16,774 nucleotides of DNA from CAZCBX01 sp964497185 (GTDB taxonomy: Bacteria > Bdellovibrionota_G > JALEGL01 > JAGRMV01): assembly GCA_964497185.1 (NCBI GenBank), contig CAZCBX010000022.1, positions 1-16,774 of the forward strand. Reading direction: 5' to 3'. Position 1 is the stretch's first letter. Every line of letters begins with the position of its first letter. Position numbers and translations under genes: made by a program. Below, in pieces: positions 8,267-15,462 of this stretch. The notes beneath the pieces were generated by a model. The model was not told the DNA's origin and did no database searches. It was given only the letters and a program-made list of their open reading frames with translations.

Positions 8267-9171
8267 TTGGCATTACCCTTGGAGAATACAATGGGGTGGG
8301 CGCCGAAATTGTGGTCAAAAGCCTTCATGCCCATCCATCGCTTTGTCCCAATGTAAGAATTTTTGGGTGTCCCGATCATTTTCAACAAACATGTGACGCC
8401 CTTGCGCTAACGCTACCCAAACTGGATTTTTGCCCCATTGGGATTTCTCCACATCCGTCACCAGAGCAGCGCGCACGCTATGTGTTGGACATCTTGGATC
8501 AGGCAACACAGCAAGCCCAAGAAAAAAAGATTTCTGCGCTGGTCACCAGCCCCATCGATAAATCCATTGTGCAACTCATTGAAAAAGACTTCTCTGGCCA
8601 TACCCAATATCTCGCGCAAAGAAGCGGCGTGCCTCAAACCGTGATGGTGATGGCCAACAATGACTTTCGAATTTTGGTCGGCACCCAGCACATTGCACTA
8701 CGCGATGTTCATCGAATTTACACGCGGCCCTGGCTTGGTCAGCAACTGGACATTGCCGTTGCCGGGTTGGCAAAACATTTTGATGTGCATTATCCTAAAA
8801 TTGCTGTGTTGGGCCTAAACCCTCATGCCGGCGAAATAGACGCACAAGCAGAAGAAAAGCTCTGGATGACAAAAGCCATTGAAGATTGGCAAAAGCAAAT
8901 GGACATTCATGGTCCTTTTTCCGCCGATTCTTTTTTTGGCCATGCCAAAGCCCAAGGTTGGGATTTGGTGGTATGCGCTTATCACGATCAAGCGCTTATC
9001 GCTGCCAAATACAACGGGGTTCACCACGCCATTAACATTACGCTTGGCTTGGATTACCTACGTACTTCACCGGGCCATGGCGTGGCTTATGATTTGGCAG
9101 GGCTCTACAAGGCCGACGCACGAAGCTTTACAAAGGCACTGATGGTTGCCGCTGGGCAAGAGCGCACCTGA
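8263..9171 (+). CDS. pdxA: 4-hydroxythreonine-4-phosphate dehydrogenase PdxA
   Basis: PdxA oxidises 4-phosphohydroxy-L-threonine with NAD(P)+ in the DXP-dependent route to pyridoxal phosphate. The 302-residue frame starts at ATG 8263, overlapping the surA stop as ATGA; the frame is open further upstream but only through surA. Family blocks are present in order: LVTSPIDKS, the SGHTQYLA, TQHIALRD and YHDQ blocks holding the three expected metal-binding histidines, GLNPHAGE, and INITLGLDYLRTSPGHGVAYDLAG near the end. Two parts differ from the usual pattern. The N-terminal loop reads ITLGEYNGVGAE where most PdxA proteins have a DPAGIGPE-like stretch, and GLNPHAGE is followed by ID instead of GG. 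The enzyme is slightly shorter than E. coli PdxA. Identity is confident; small changes of substrate preference cannot be excluded. Confidence 0.93.
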   Translation: MIGITLGEYNGVGAEIVVKSLHAHPSLCPNVRIFGCPDHFQQTCDALALTLPKLDFCPIGISPHPSPEQRARYVLDILDQATQQAQEKKISALVTSPIDKSIVQLIEKDFSGHTQYLAQRSGVPQTVMVMANNDFRILVGTQHIALRDVHRIYTRPWLGQQLDIAVAGLAKHFDVHYPKIAVLGLNPHAGEIDAQAEEKLWMTKAIEDWQKQMDIHGPFSADSFFGHAKAQGWDLVVCAYHDQALIAAKYNGVHHAINITLGLDYLRTSPGHGVAYDLAGLYKADARSFTKALMVAAGQERT

Positions 9172-9234
9172 TATCCGCGGCAATAAGGTTATTTTTCCGT
9201 TGAACAAACGATCATTCTGCCTTACATCATATGC

Positions 9235-10656
9235 ATGATTCGATTTGGGACAGACGGCTGGCGCGGCGTGATTGCGCGAGACTTTACTTTTCAAAACTTG
9301 GCCAACGTCACCACCGGCGTGTGTCGGCACCTTAAAGAAACAGCGCCCAAACAAAATCGCCTCACCATTGGCTTCGATCGTCGTTTTCTATCCAAAGAAT
9401 TTGCACAAATGGTGGCCAGCGTTGCCGCGTTTGAAGGCTTTCAAGTGGCCATCACTCAAAGCTACACGCCCACGCCTGTGTTGTCGTATCAAGCCAAACA
9501 TGCAGATGACAGTGCGGGGGCCATCGTTATTACCGCCAGCCACAATCCTTGCACGTACAACGGTTTTAAATTCAAACAAACATTTGGTGGCTCTGCCCTG
9601 CAACAAACCACCGAGGCATTTGAACGCGCCATCGATCAGCTCACCGACGTGGCGGTGCCTTGCGCATCCGTGTATCAAAGCTATGTTAAACAAGGCAAAA
9701 TCCAAGAAGTGGACTTGATGCCTGCATATCAAAAAACCATTTTTGACCTGATCGACACCCAAGCCATCACCGATGCCCATTTTCAGGTGGGCGTCGATTG
9801 CATGTATGGCAGTGGCTCGACTCATTTTCGCGCCATTTTAGAAGCGCTGGGTGTGACCGTGGTGGAAATTCACGCTGAAGCCAATCCAGGTTTTGGCGGT
9901 ATTGCGCCGGAGCCTGTAGAAAAAAACTTAAAAAACCTAAGCCAGCTCGTACAAGAGCAAATGCTGGACGCAGGCTTTGCCACCGATGGAGATGGCGATC
10001 GATTGGGCGCCATTGATCACCAAGGTCGCGCGTTTACCACCCAAATGATTTTGTCCTGTGTGTATTGGCATATGCTTAAAAACAAGGGCAAAGCGTGGAA
10101 CATTGCGCGAAGTGTATCCACCACCAAAATGGTCGACCTCCTGGCTGAAAAGTACGGTCAAACCTGCATTGAAACCCCCGTTGGCTTTAAATTTATCGCT
10201 GAAAAAATGGTGGAAGGTGCCGCGCACATTGGGGGCGAAGAATCCGGCGGTGTAGGCATTGAGACTTATATTCCAGAGCGCGACGGAATATTTACCGCGC
10301 TGATGCTGCTCGAAATGATGGCCGTTGAAAAAAAACCATTGGCCGACATCTATCAAGATTTGTGCGACACCATTCGGCCCTACCAGTTTTTGCGTGTGGA
10401 CCTCAAAGTACCGGCCGATACCATGCAAAAAGCCATGGCCGCCCTCAAAGAAAACCCACCGCAAGCTTGGGGTGGGCGCAAGCTGGAGCGGCTCCAAACC
10501 ATCGATGGCTTTAAGTTTTACCTCGAAGACGGCAGCTGGGTCTTGATTCGTCCCTCAGGCACGGAACCCGTATTTCGTTTGTACGCCGAAGCCGAAGATT
10601 TAGAAGCCTGTCGCGCCCTAACCCAAGAAGCCGAAGCTTTTGTTCGTCAAGCTTAA
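9235..10656 (+). CDS. Alpha-D-phosphohexomutase (phosphoglucomutase/phosphomannomutase family)
   Basis: The enzyme moves a phosphate between C1 and C6 of a hexose and feeds nucleotide-sugar and polysaccharide synthesis or glycogen metabolism. The 473-residue protein has all four family loops: the start IRFGTDGWRG, the catalytic phosphoserine loop TASHNP with Ser102, the Mg-binding loop DGDGDRLG (from residue 251), the sugar-specificity loop GGEESGG (333-339), and the C-terminal phosphate-binding loop RPSGTEP (439-445). TASHNP and GGEESGG point to a PGM/PMM-type enzyme rather than GlmM; which sugar is preferred cannot be told. A 63-base gap separates it from pdxA. ATG 9235 has no ribosome binding site. 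A weak promoter-like pair just upstream (TTGAAC at 9200-9205) would place transcription close to the start codon. Confidence 0.92.
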   Translation: MIRFGTDGWRGVIARDFTFQNLANVTTGVCRHLKETAPKQNRLTIGFDRRFLSKEFAQMVASVAAFEGFQVAITQSYTPTPVLSYQAKHADDSAGAIVITASHNPCTYNGFKFKQTFGGSALQQTTEAFERAIDQLTDVAVPCASVYQSYVKQGKIQEVDLMPAYQKTIFDLIDTQAITDAHFQVGVDCMYGSGSTHFRAILEALGVTVVEIHAEANPGFGGIAPEPVEKNLKNLSQLVQEQMLDAGFATDGDGDRLGAIDHQGRAFTTQMILSCVYWHMLKNKGKAWNIARSVSTTKMVDLLAEKYGQTCIETPVGFKFIAEKMVEGAAHIGGEESGGVGIETYIPERDGIFTALMLLEMMAVEKKPLADIYQDLCDTIRPYQFLRVDLKVPADTMQKAMAALKENPPQAWGGRKLERLQTIDGFKFYLEDGSWVLIRPSGTEPVFRLYAEAEDLEACRALTQEAEAFVRQA

Positions 10657-10738
10657 TGCATGGCTCATATTTTCACGCACAACACCGAAATTTTTTAAAT
10701 TTTTTTCCGCGTCCTTTCGCAAGTGCAGGTAAAAAATT

Positions 10739-11158
10739 CTACCGATCGGACGATGACAGGATGGGCTCAAGCTGGTCAAAAATAAATTTTGCGTTTTTAA
10801 GTGCGGTCTCAGCGTCTTCTTGCTGGTAGAACTCAGAAGGGGTTAGATCCTCTGTACCATAAAAAGCCAGCTCTCGATCGCGTCGCATTTGGCGGGAGAT
10901 CTTGCACATGACTGGAATGTGTTCCACAATGCTTTCTGGACACTTATCTTGATGGGCTTCCAGCACATTGGAAACGTCATGAATTCTGGGTACTTCTACA
11001 TGACAATAGCGTAATAACGCCTTGAGAAGTAGCTCTACGACCTCTTGCGCTTCACGCACAACATCCGCATACGATTGTCTCTTAAGCAGTAGCTCGACGG
11101 CTTCGATACGGTGCTTGGATCGAATACAGTAATCTTGAATCAAACTTTGATTTTTCAT
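10739..11158 (-). CDS. HEPN-domain protein, probable partner of the adjacent nucleotidyltransferase
   Basis: The frame encodes 139 residues from ATG 11158, which overlaps the stop of the upstream gene as ATGA. A longer open frame continues upstream only inside that gene. It is an all-helical HEPN protein of the nucleotidyltransferase-associated type: AQEVVELLLKALLRY (helix 2), VPRIHDVSNVL, and a conserved block RRDRELAFYGTEDLTPSEFY (92-111), followed by a C-terminal helix EDAETALKNAKFIFDQL. The canonical HEPN RNase motif R-x(4-6)-H-x-Y is not intact: Arg93/Arg95 and Tyr100 are there, but the histidine position is Ala98 or Phe99. In MNT/HEPN pairs the HEPN protein is normally the toxin, and the nucleotidyltransferase silences it by AMP transfer to the tyrosine. 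Here toxicity is open. It is convergent with the phosphohexomutase gene; 82 AT-rich bases between them show no clear terminator. Confidence 0.82.
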   Translation of the reverse strand: MKNQSLIQDYCIRSKHRIEAVELLLKRQSYADVVREAQEVVELLLKALLRYCHVEVPRIHDVSNVLEAHQDKCPESIVEHIPVMCKISRQMRRDRELAFYGTEDLTPSEFYQQEDAETALKNAKFIFDQLEPILSSSDR

Positions 11159-11688
11159 GCTTTTACCCAATACGGGTGACCGTGACTGATGTGGCGGGTC
11201 CAACCTCGCTGCACAATCATATACCGAATTTTTGACAAAAGCAGCGATAAAACAACTCCGCGTTCCCATAAAACTTTGCCTTCCATGGCAACCTCCAACC
11301 ATAGACTGCCAAGGGTTTCGTCCACTGCATCGGGATATTGCACAAATTGGGGCGAATGGCGATCATCGATGTTTAATGTAGCCCACTGCCGATAGAGACC
11401 GCGCTCAATGGGTTGGCCTTGCATGACCAACAACCAGTCCACATCGGACGACGAATGCATCTGATCTCTCACAAAAGATCCAAACACCACAATGCCCACC
11501 AGTGCGTTGCCAAATGCATCCATGACCTCTTGAATGGGCTCTTGGAATTGGCGGGTCGCATATGCGTCAGATGTCTGAAGTTTCTGCGTCATCCACTGAT
11601 TGATGGAAATACCTTGCTCAAACGCACGTTCTTTGATGCGTTGGTGCATGGCCTCAGGGATGCGTAAAACAAAGGCTTTTTTGCTCAT
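11155..11688 (-). CDS. Ribbon-helix-helix / minimal nucleotidyltransferase (MNT) fusion, MntA-like antitoxin candidate
   Basis: The protein has 177 residues. Residues 3-37 (AFVLRIPEAMHQRIKERAF, then EQGISINQWMTQKL) match the ribbon-helix-helix pattern of HicB/Arc-type regulators: a short strand with R-I-P, a helix, G-x-S-x-N, a helix. From about residue 62 comes a minimal nucleotidyltransferase: IVVFGS at 66-71, then the exact GS-x10-D-x-D motif with Gly70, Ser71, Asp82 and Asp84. A third acidic metal ligand is not obvious. The C-terminus is basic (GHPYWVKA). MNT proteins paired with HEPN proteins transfer AMP onto the HEPN partner and act as antitoxins; the added DNA-binding domain suggests this one also represses its own promoter. 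It is the first gene of the pair. There is no ribosome binding site: the 18-bp palindrome abuts the start codon. Confidence 0.82.
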   Translation of the reverse strand: MSKKAFVLRIPEAMHQRIKERAFEQGISINQWMTQKLQTSDAYATRQFQEPIQEVMDAFGNALVGIVVFGSFVRDQMHSSSDVDWLLVMQGQPIERGLYRQWATLNIDDRHSPQFVQYPDAVDETLGSLWLEVAMEGKVLWERGVVLSLLLSKIRYMIVQRGWTRHISHGHPYWVKA

Positions 11689-11706
11689 ATGATATCATGA
11701 TATCAT
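11689..11706. promoter_or_regulatory. Perfect 18-bp tandem palindrome, probable operator for the RHH-MNT protein
   Basis: The sequence ATGATATCATGATATCAT is its own reverse complement over all 18 bases. It consists of two directly adjacent copies of the palindrome TGATATCA (11690-11697 and 11698-11705). Paired 8-bp sites side by side are typical of operators bound cooperatively by ribbon-helix-helix dimers. It touches the start codon of the gene encoding an RHH domain and covers the predicted -10 region. Binding by that protein is inferred, not shown. Confidence 0.7.
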
Positions 11707-11725
11707 TTATTGCCATTTCCATCAA
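11697..11725 (-). promoter_or_regulatory. Predicted sigma70-type promoter of the MNT/HEPN pair
   Basis: On the minus strand TTGATG (11725-11720) and TATCAT (11702-11697) are separated by exactly 17 bases; they match the -35 and -10 consensus at 4 and 5 of 6 positions. Transcription would begin about one or two bases before the ATG at 11688, giving a nearly leaderless mRNA, which fits the absence of a ribosome binding site. The -10 hexamer lies inside the tandem palindrome, so an occupied operator would block polymerase. A second TATCAT (11694-11689) comes from the repeat. Confidence 0.55.
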
Positions 11726-11788
11726 CAACCCATGACCGTGTCGCAGTGGTGGTCGAACAAGGGATTTTCGTGTATAGGTAACCGCTCT

Positions 11789-14671
11789 ATGGAACTCAAA
11801 GAAATTGTCATCAAAGGCGCACGCCAGCATAACCTGAAAAATATTGATGTTGCCATTCCTCGCAACAAGCTGGTGGTCATCACGGGCCTATCGGGCTCAG
11901 GCAAGTCCTCGCTGGCTTTTGATACCATTTATGCCGAAGGCCAACGCCGATATGTCGAATCGTTGTCGGCTTATGCACGGCAATTTTTGGACCAAATGGA
12001 AAAGCCCGATGTGGACTCCATTGAAGGTCTGTCGCCTGCCATTTCCATCGATCAGAAACGCACCAGCAAAAACCCGCGCTCCACGGTGGGTACGGTCACG
12101 GAAATTTATGACTATTTGCGGCTGCTTTTTGCCCGCATTGGCAAACCCTTTTGCTATGAATGCGGTAAGCCCATCACCAGTCAATCCGCCTCCCAAATTG
12201 TCGACCAGGTTGAAGCGTATCCATCCGGCACCAAACTCCATATTTTGGCTCCCATTGTTAAAGGCCAAAAAGGAGAATTTAAAAAAGAAATCAACGTCCT
12301 GATTAAAAAAGGCTTTACCCGCGCCAATATCGATGGGCAAACCGTAGAACTGCTCGATGCGCCCAAGCTCGATAAAAACAAAAAACACACCATCGACGTG
12401 TTCGTCGATCGCATCATTGTCAAGGATGGCATTCGCAAACGCTTGGCTGATTCAATTGAAATGGCCTTGGAAAATGGCGGTGGCATGGTCAAAGTTGAAA
12501 CGTTGGGCGATGAGGGCGGAGTTCGGCTTTTTTCAGAAAAATTTGCCTGTGTCGATTGTGGCATTTCATTTCCGGACATTACGCCGCGCATGTTTTCTTT
12601 CAACAATCCGCATGGCGCATGTCCCGACTGCTCAGGGTTAGGAACCAAACGGTTTTTTGATGCCGATAAAATCGTGCCCAACCCCACCTTGAGTTTGAGC
12701 GATGGAGCCATTGCGCCTTGGCAGACGCGGTGGAGCCATTTTCACAATCAAACGCTGTCCAATCTTGCGCGTCACTATGATTTTGACATGCGGACGCCCT
12801 GGAAAAAACTGCCCAAAAAAATTCAAGACATTTTGCTCTATGGCAGCGGCAAAGAAATCATTCAGTTTACCTATGACACCGATGAAAGTTTTTATTCTTC
12901 TGAAAAAGAGTTTGAAGGTGTCATTCCCAATCTTACCCGCCGCTACCATGAGACTGAATCCGAATCCATGCGGGATGAGATGGAAGAAAAATATCAAGGC
13001 GTGGTGGAATGCCCGAAGTGCCACGGCTCTCGCCTTCGAACCGAAGCCATGCACATTCGCATCGACGATCAGAACATTCATGATATTTCCACACGCAACA
13101 TTGGCAAGGCGTTTTCTTTTTTTCAGCATTTGCACTTGAGCAAAAAAGATCAGAAAATTGCTGAAAAAATATTAAACGAAATCAATTCTCGGTTGGCATT
13201 CTTAATCAATGTGGGACTGGATTACCTTGATCTCAACCGTATGGCGGGCACCCTTTCGGGCGGTGAAGCGCAGCGAATTCGTCTGGCCACCCAAATTGGC
13301 TCTGGCTTGATGGGCGTTTTGTACATTCTCGATGAACCCTCCATTGGGCTGCATCAGCGCGACAACGATCGCCTGTTGGAAACATTAAAGTATCTTCGAG
13401 ACTTGGGCAACACGGTTTTGGTGGTCGAACATGACGAGGACACCATCAAACAAGCCGATTACGTTTTGGACATTGGGCCCGGTGCAGGCGTGCAGGGCGG
13501 AAAAGTGGTGGCCCATGGCACGGCCAAACAAATCATGGCCAATCCCAAATCCATCACGGGTCAATATTTGAGCGGCAAAAAAGAAATTCCGATTCGCAAA
13601 AAACTGCGTGATCCCAAAAATCGCTGGATCACCCTATCGGGTGCAAAAGGACACAATTTGCATGAGGTCACTGCCAAATTTCCGCTGGGCGTGCTGACTT
13701 GCATCACAGGCGTATCGGGTTCTGGAAAATCTACACTGGTGATCGACACGCTTTTTCCGCAGCTTAAAAAAGAGCTTTTGGGTTCCAATGTAAAACCCCA
13801 ACCGTTTAAAAAAATTGAAGGCGTGCATCAAATCAACAAAGTCATTGATATTGATCAATCGCCCATTGGTCGCACCCCCCGTTCCAACCCTGCAACCTAC
13901 ACTGGTTTGTTTGGACCCATTCGCGATTTATTCGCAGGTCTTAAAGAGGCCAAACTGCGTGGCTACAAAGCGGGTCGTTTTTCCTTCAATGTTAAAGGGG
14001 GCCGTTGTGAAACGTGCCAGGGCGATGGCATCATTAAAATTGAAATGCATTTCTTGCCCGATGTGTATGTCACGTGTGAAGCGTGCCACGGCAAACGCTA
14101 CAATCGCGAAACGTTGGAAATTGAGTACAAAGGCAAAAACATCAACGATGTGCTCAATTTAACCGTGCGCGAAGCCCGTAAGTTTTTTGAAAATGTTCCA
14201 ACCTTGGCCAATAAACTCACTTACCTTGAAGATGTCGGTTTGGGTTACATCACCCTTGGCCAATCGGCCACCACCCTCTCTGGAGGCGAGGCGCAGCGAA
14301 TTAAACTGTCCAAAGAGCTTTCCAAACGCTCCAAGGGACACACCGTGTACATTTTGGATGAACCCACGACCGGTTTGCACTTTGAAGATGTGCGCAAGCT
14401 GTTGGAAGTGCTCAACCGTTTGGTGGATCAAGGTCATTCTGTCATGGTCATTGAACATCATTTGGATGTCATCAAAACAGCCGACTGGATTTTGGACATG
14501 GGTCCCGAAGGCGGAGATAAGGGTGGGCGCCTCATTGCTTCAGGCACGCCTGAACAGGTTTCCAAAGTCAAAGAATCCCACACAGGTCGATATTTAAAAC
14601 CTTATTTTTCCGGCCTTCGCGCTCAATCCCGTGGCAAAGGGAAAAAAGCTTCACCTCAGGCCCAAGCATAG
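11789..14671 (+). CDS. uvrA: Excinuclease ABC subunit A (UvrA)
   Basis: UvrA is the damage-sensing ABC ATPase of nucleotide excision repair; it dimerises, loads UvrB on damaged DNA and is recruited by Mfd. The frame from ATG 11789 gives 960 residues beginning MELKEIVIKGARQHNLKNID, the normal UvrA start. An upstream in-frame ATG at 11732 would add 19 atypical residues. It has two ABC modules: Walker A GLSGSGKS (33-40) and GVSGSGKS (641-648), signatures LSGGEAQRIRLA (from 489) and LSGGEAQRIKLS (~830), and Walker B ILDEPSIGLH and ILDEPTTGLH. Zinc modules are complete: Cys254, 257, 278, 281 and Cys740, 743, 763, 766. No ribosome binding site is evident; a weak TATAGG (11773-11778) could be its -10. 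It is divergent from the MNT/HEPN pair. I saw no clear LexA box upstream. Confidence 0.97.
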   Translation: MELKEIVIKGARQHNLKNIDVAIPRNKLVVITGLSGSGKSSLAFDTIYAEGQRRYVESLSAYARQFLDQMEKPDVDSIEGLSPAISIDQKRTSKNPRSTVGTVTEIYDYLRLLFARIGKPFCYECGKPITSQSASQIVDQVEAYPSGTKLHILAPIVKGQKGEFKKEINVLIKKGFTRANIDGQTVELLDAPKLDKNKKHTIDVFVDRIIVKDGIRKRLADSIEMALENGGGMVKVETLGDEGGVRLFSEKFACVDCGISFPDITPRMFSFNNPHGACPDCSGLGTKRFFDADKIVPNPTLSLSDGAIAPWQTRWSHFHNQTLSNLARHYDFDMRTPWKKLPKKIQDILLYGSGKEIIQFTYDTDESFYSSEKEFEGVIPNLTRRYHETESESMRDEMEEKYQGVVECPKCHGSRLRTEAMHIRIDDQNIHDISTRNIGKAFSFFQHLHLSKKDQKIAEKILNEINSRLAFLINVGLDYLDLNRMAGTLSGGEAQRIRLATQIGSGLMGVLYILDEPSIGLHQRDNDRLLETLKYLRDLGNTVLVVEHDEDTIKQADYVLDIGPGAGVQGGKVVAHGTAKQIMANPKSITGQYLSGKKEIPIRKKLRDPKNRWITLSGAKGHNLHEVTAKFPLGVLTCITGVSGSGKSTLVIDTLFPQLKKELLGSNVKPQPFKKIEGVHQINKVIDIDQSPIGRTPRSNPATYTGLFGPIRDLFAGLKEAKLRGYKAGRFSFNVKGGRCETCQGDGIIKIEMHFLPDVYVTCEACHGKRYNRETLEIEYKGKNINDVLNLTVREARKFFENVPTLANKLTYLEDVGLGYITLGQSATTLSGGEAQRIKLSKELSKRSKGHTVYILDEPTTGLHFEDVRKLLEVLNRLVDQGHSVMVIEHHLDVIKTADWILDMGPEGGDKGGRLIASGTPEQVSKVKESHTGRYLKPYFSGLRAQSRGKGKKASPQAQA

Positions 14672-14674
14672 CGC

Positions 14675-15415
14675 ATGACCAAACTATGGGATATCGTGCG
14701 ATCCGCTTACTTGTGGATCATCGGTGGACTCACCGTTTTTGTGGCTGTGGTATGGATGTTTATCCGTTTTAAACTCAATCCCAAGTACGATGTTCATCCT
14801 TTTTTTATGAAGCTCAGCCCCTTACTGACCCGACTATCCGGCATTAAGCTCACGGTTGTGGGCCAAGAGAACATTGACCCAGACCAAGGTTACATCGTCA
14901 CTTTTAACCATTTGAATTTTTTTGATCACTTTTTGCTGTATCAAGCTTTTGGCAAACCGTTGATTGGGTTGGAAAAAGAGAGTCACATGAAGTGGCCGGT
15001 GTATGGGTCTTTTATGAAGTCGGCGGGCATCATTCCCATTCCACCAAGGGGCAACACCGAAAGGGCCATGCAGGGCATGGAACAAGCCAAAGCCAAACTA
15101 ATCGAAGGCAAGAGCATTTTAATCGCACCTGAAGGTACACGCTGTCGGGAAGGCAAGCTGGGTCCATTTAAAAAGGGTGGGATCTACATGGCCATTCAAA
15201 CCCAGACACCGATTTTACCACTGGTGTATGATGCGGGCATGTACCGTTTTAATCGTCGATCTTCCTTTTTCTTGCGCCCTGGCCCCATCACGCTCACCAT
15301 CTTACCGCCCATTTCCACCCAAGGGCTTAAATCCAGCGATGCACCCGCACTCAGCAAAAAACTGCGCGAAATGTATGTGGCACAAATTGGCGAAAGCTAC
15401 GAAACAACCCATTGA
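14675..15415 (+). CDS. plsC: 1-acyl-sn-glycerol-3-phosphate acyltransferase (PlsC-like)
   Basis: The product has 246 residues. The N-terminal hydrophobic segment (about residues 11-31, LWIIGGLTVFVAVVWMFIRF) anchors it in the inner membrane. The acyltransferase domain follows, with the catalytic HX4D motif NHLNFFDH (His79, Asp84) and the glycerol-phosphate-binding motif EGTRCREG (Glu153-Arg158), then PFKKGGIYMAIQTQTPILPL typical of PlsC. It would add the second acyl chain to lysophosphatidic acid on the way to phosphatidic acid. Related PlsB/PlsC-fold enzymes acylate other lipids, so the substrate is inferred. The ATG lies 3 bases after the uvrA stop, so it is probably co-transcribed with uvrA; the two have no known functional link. 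No ribosome binding site is visible. Confidence 0.88.
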   Translation: MTKLWDIVRSAYLWIIGGLTVFVAVVWMFIRFKLNPKYDVHPFFMKLSPLLTRLSGIKLTVVGQENIDPDQGYIVTFNHLNFFDHFLLYQAFGKPLIGLEKESHMKWPVYGSFMKSAGIIPIPPRGNTERAMQGMEQAKAKLIEGKSILIAPEGTRCREGKLGPFKKGGIYMAIQTQTPILPLVYDAGMYRFNRRSSFFLRPGPITLTILPPISTQGLKSSDAPALSKKLREMYVAQIGESYETTH

Positions 15416-15462
15416 TTCTTTTTGGGTTGAGTTTTTAAGTTGAATCTGATTGAACAGGCACC

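Noticed and set aside
9200..9228. Promoter-like TTGAAC with a TACATC hexamer 17 bases downstream, before the phosphohexomutase
   Set aside because: The -10 hexamer matches consensus at only three positions; too weak to list as a promoter, though a start of transcription close to the ATG is possible.
10657..10738. Possible bidirectional terminator between the convergent phosphohexomutase and HEPN genes
   Set aside because: There are T- and A-runs and a weak GCG/CGC hairpin, but the hairpin is not followed by a U-tract in either direction.
11753..11778. CGAAC half-site near uvrA that might be part of a Gram-positive-type LexA box
   Set aside because: The second half (GTTYG) is missing, and neither a CTGT-N8-ACAG nor a GTTC-N7-GTTC site is evident upstream of uvrA.
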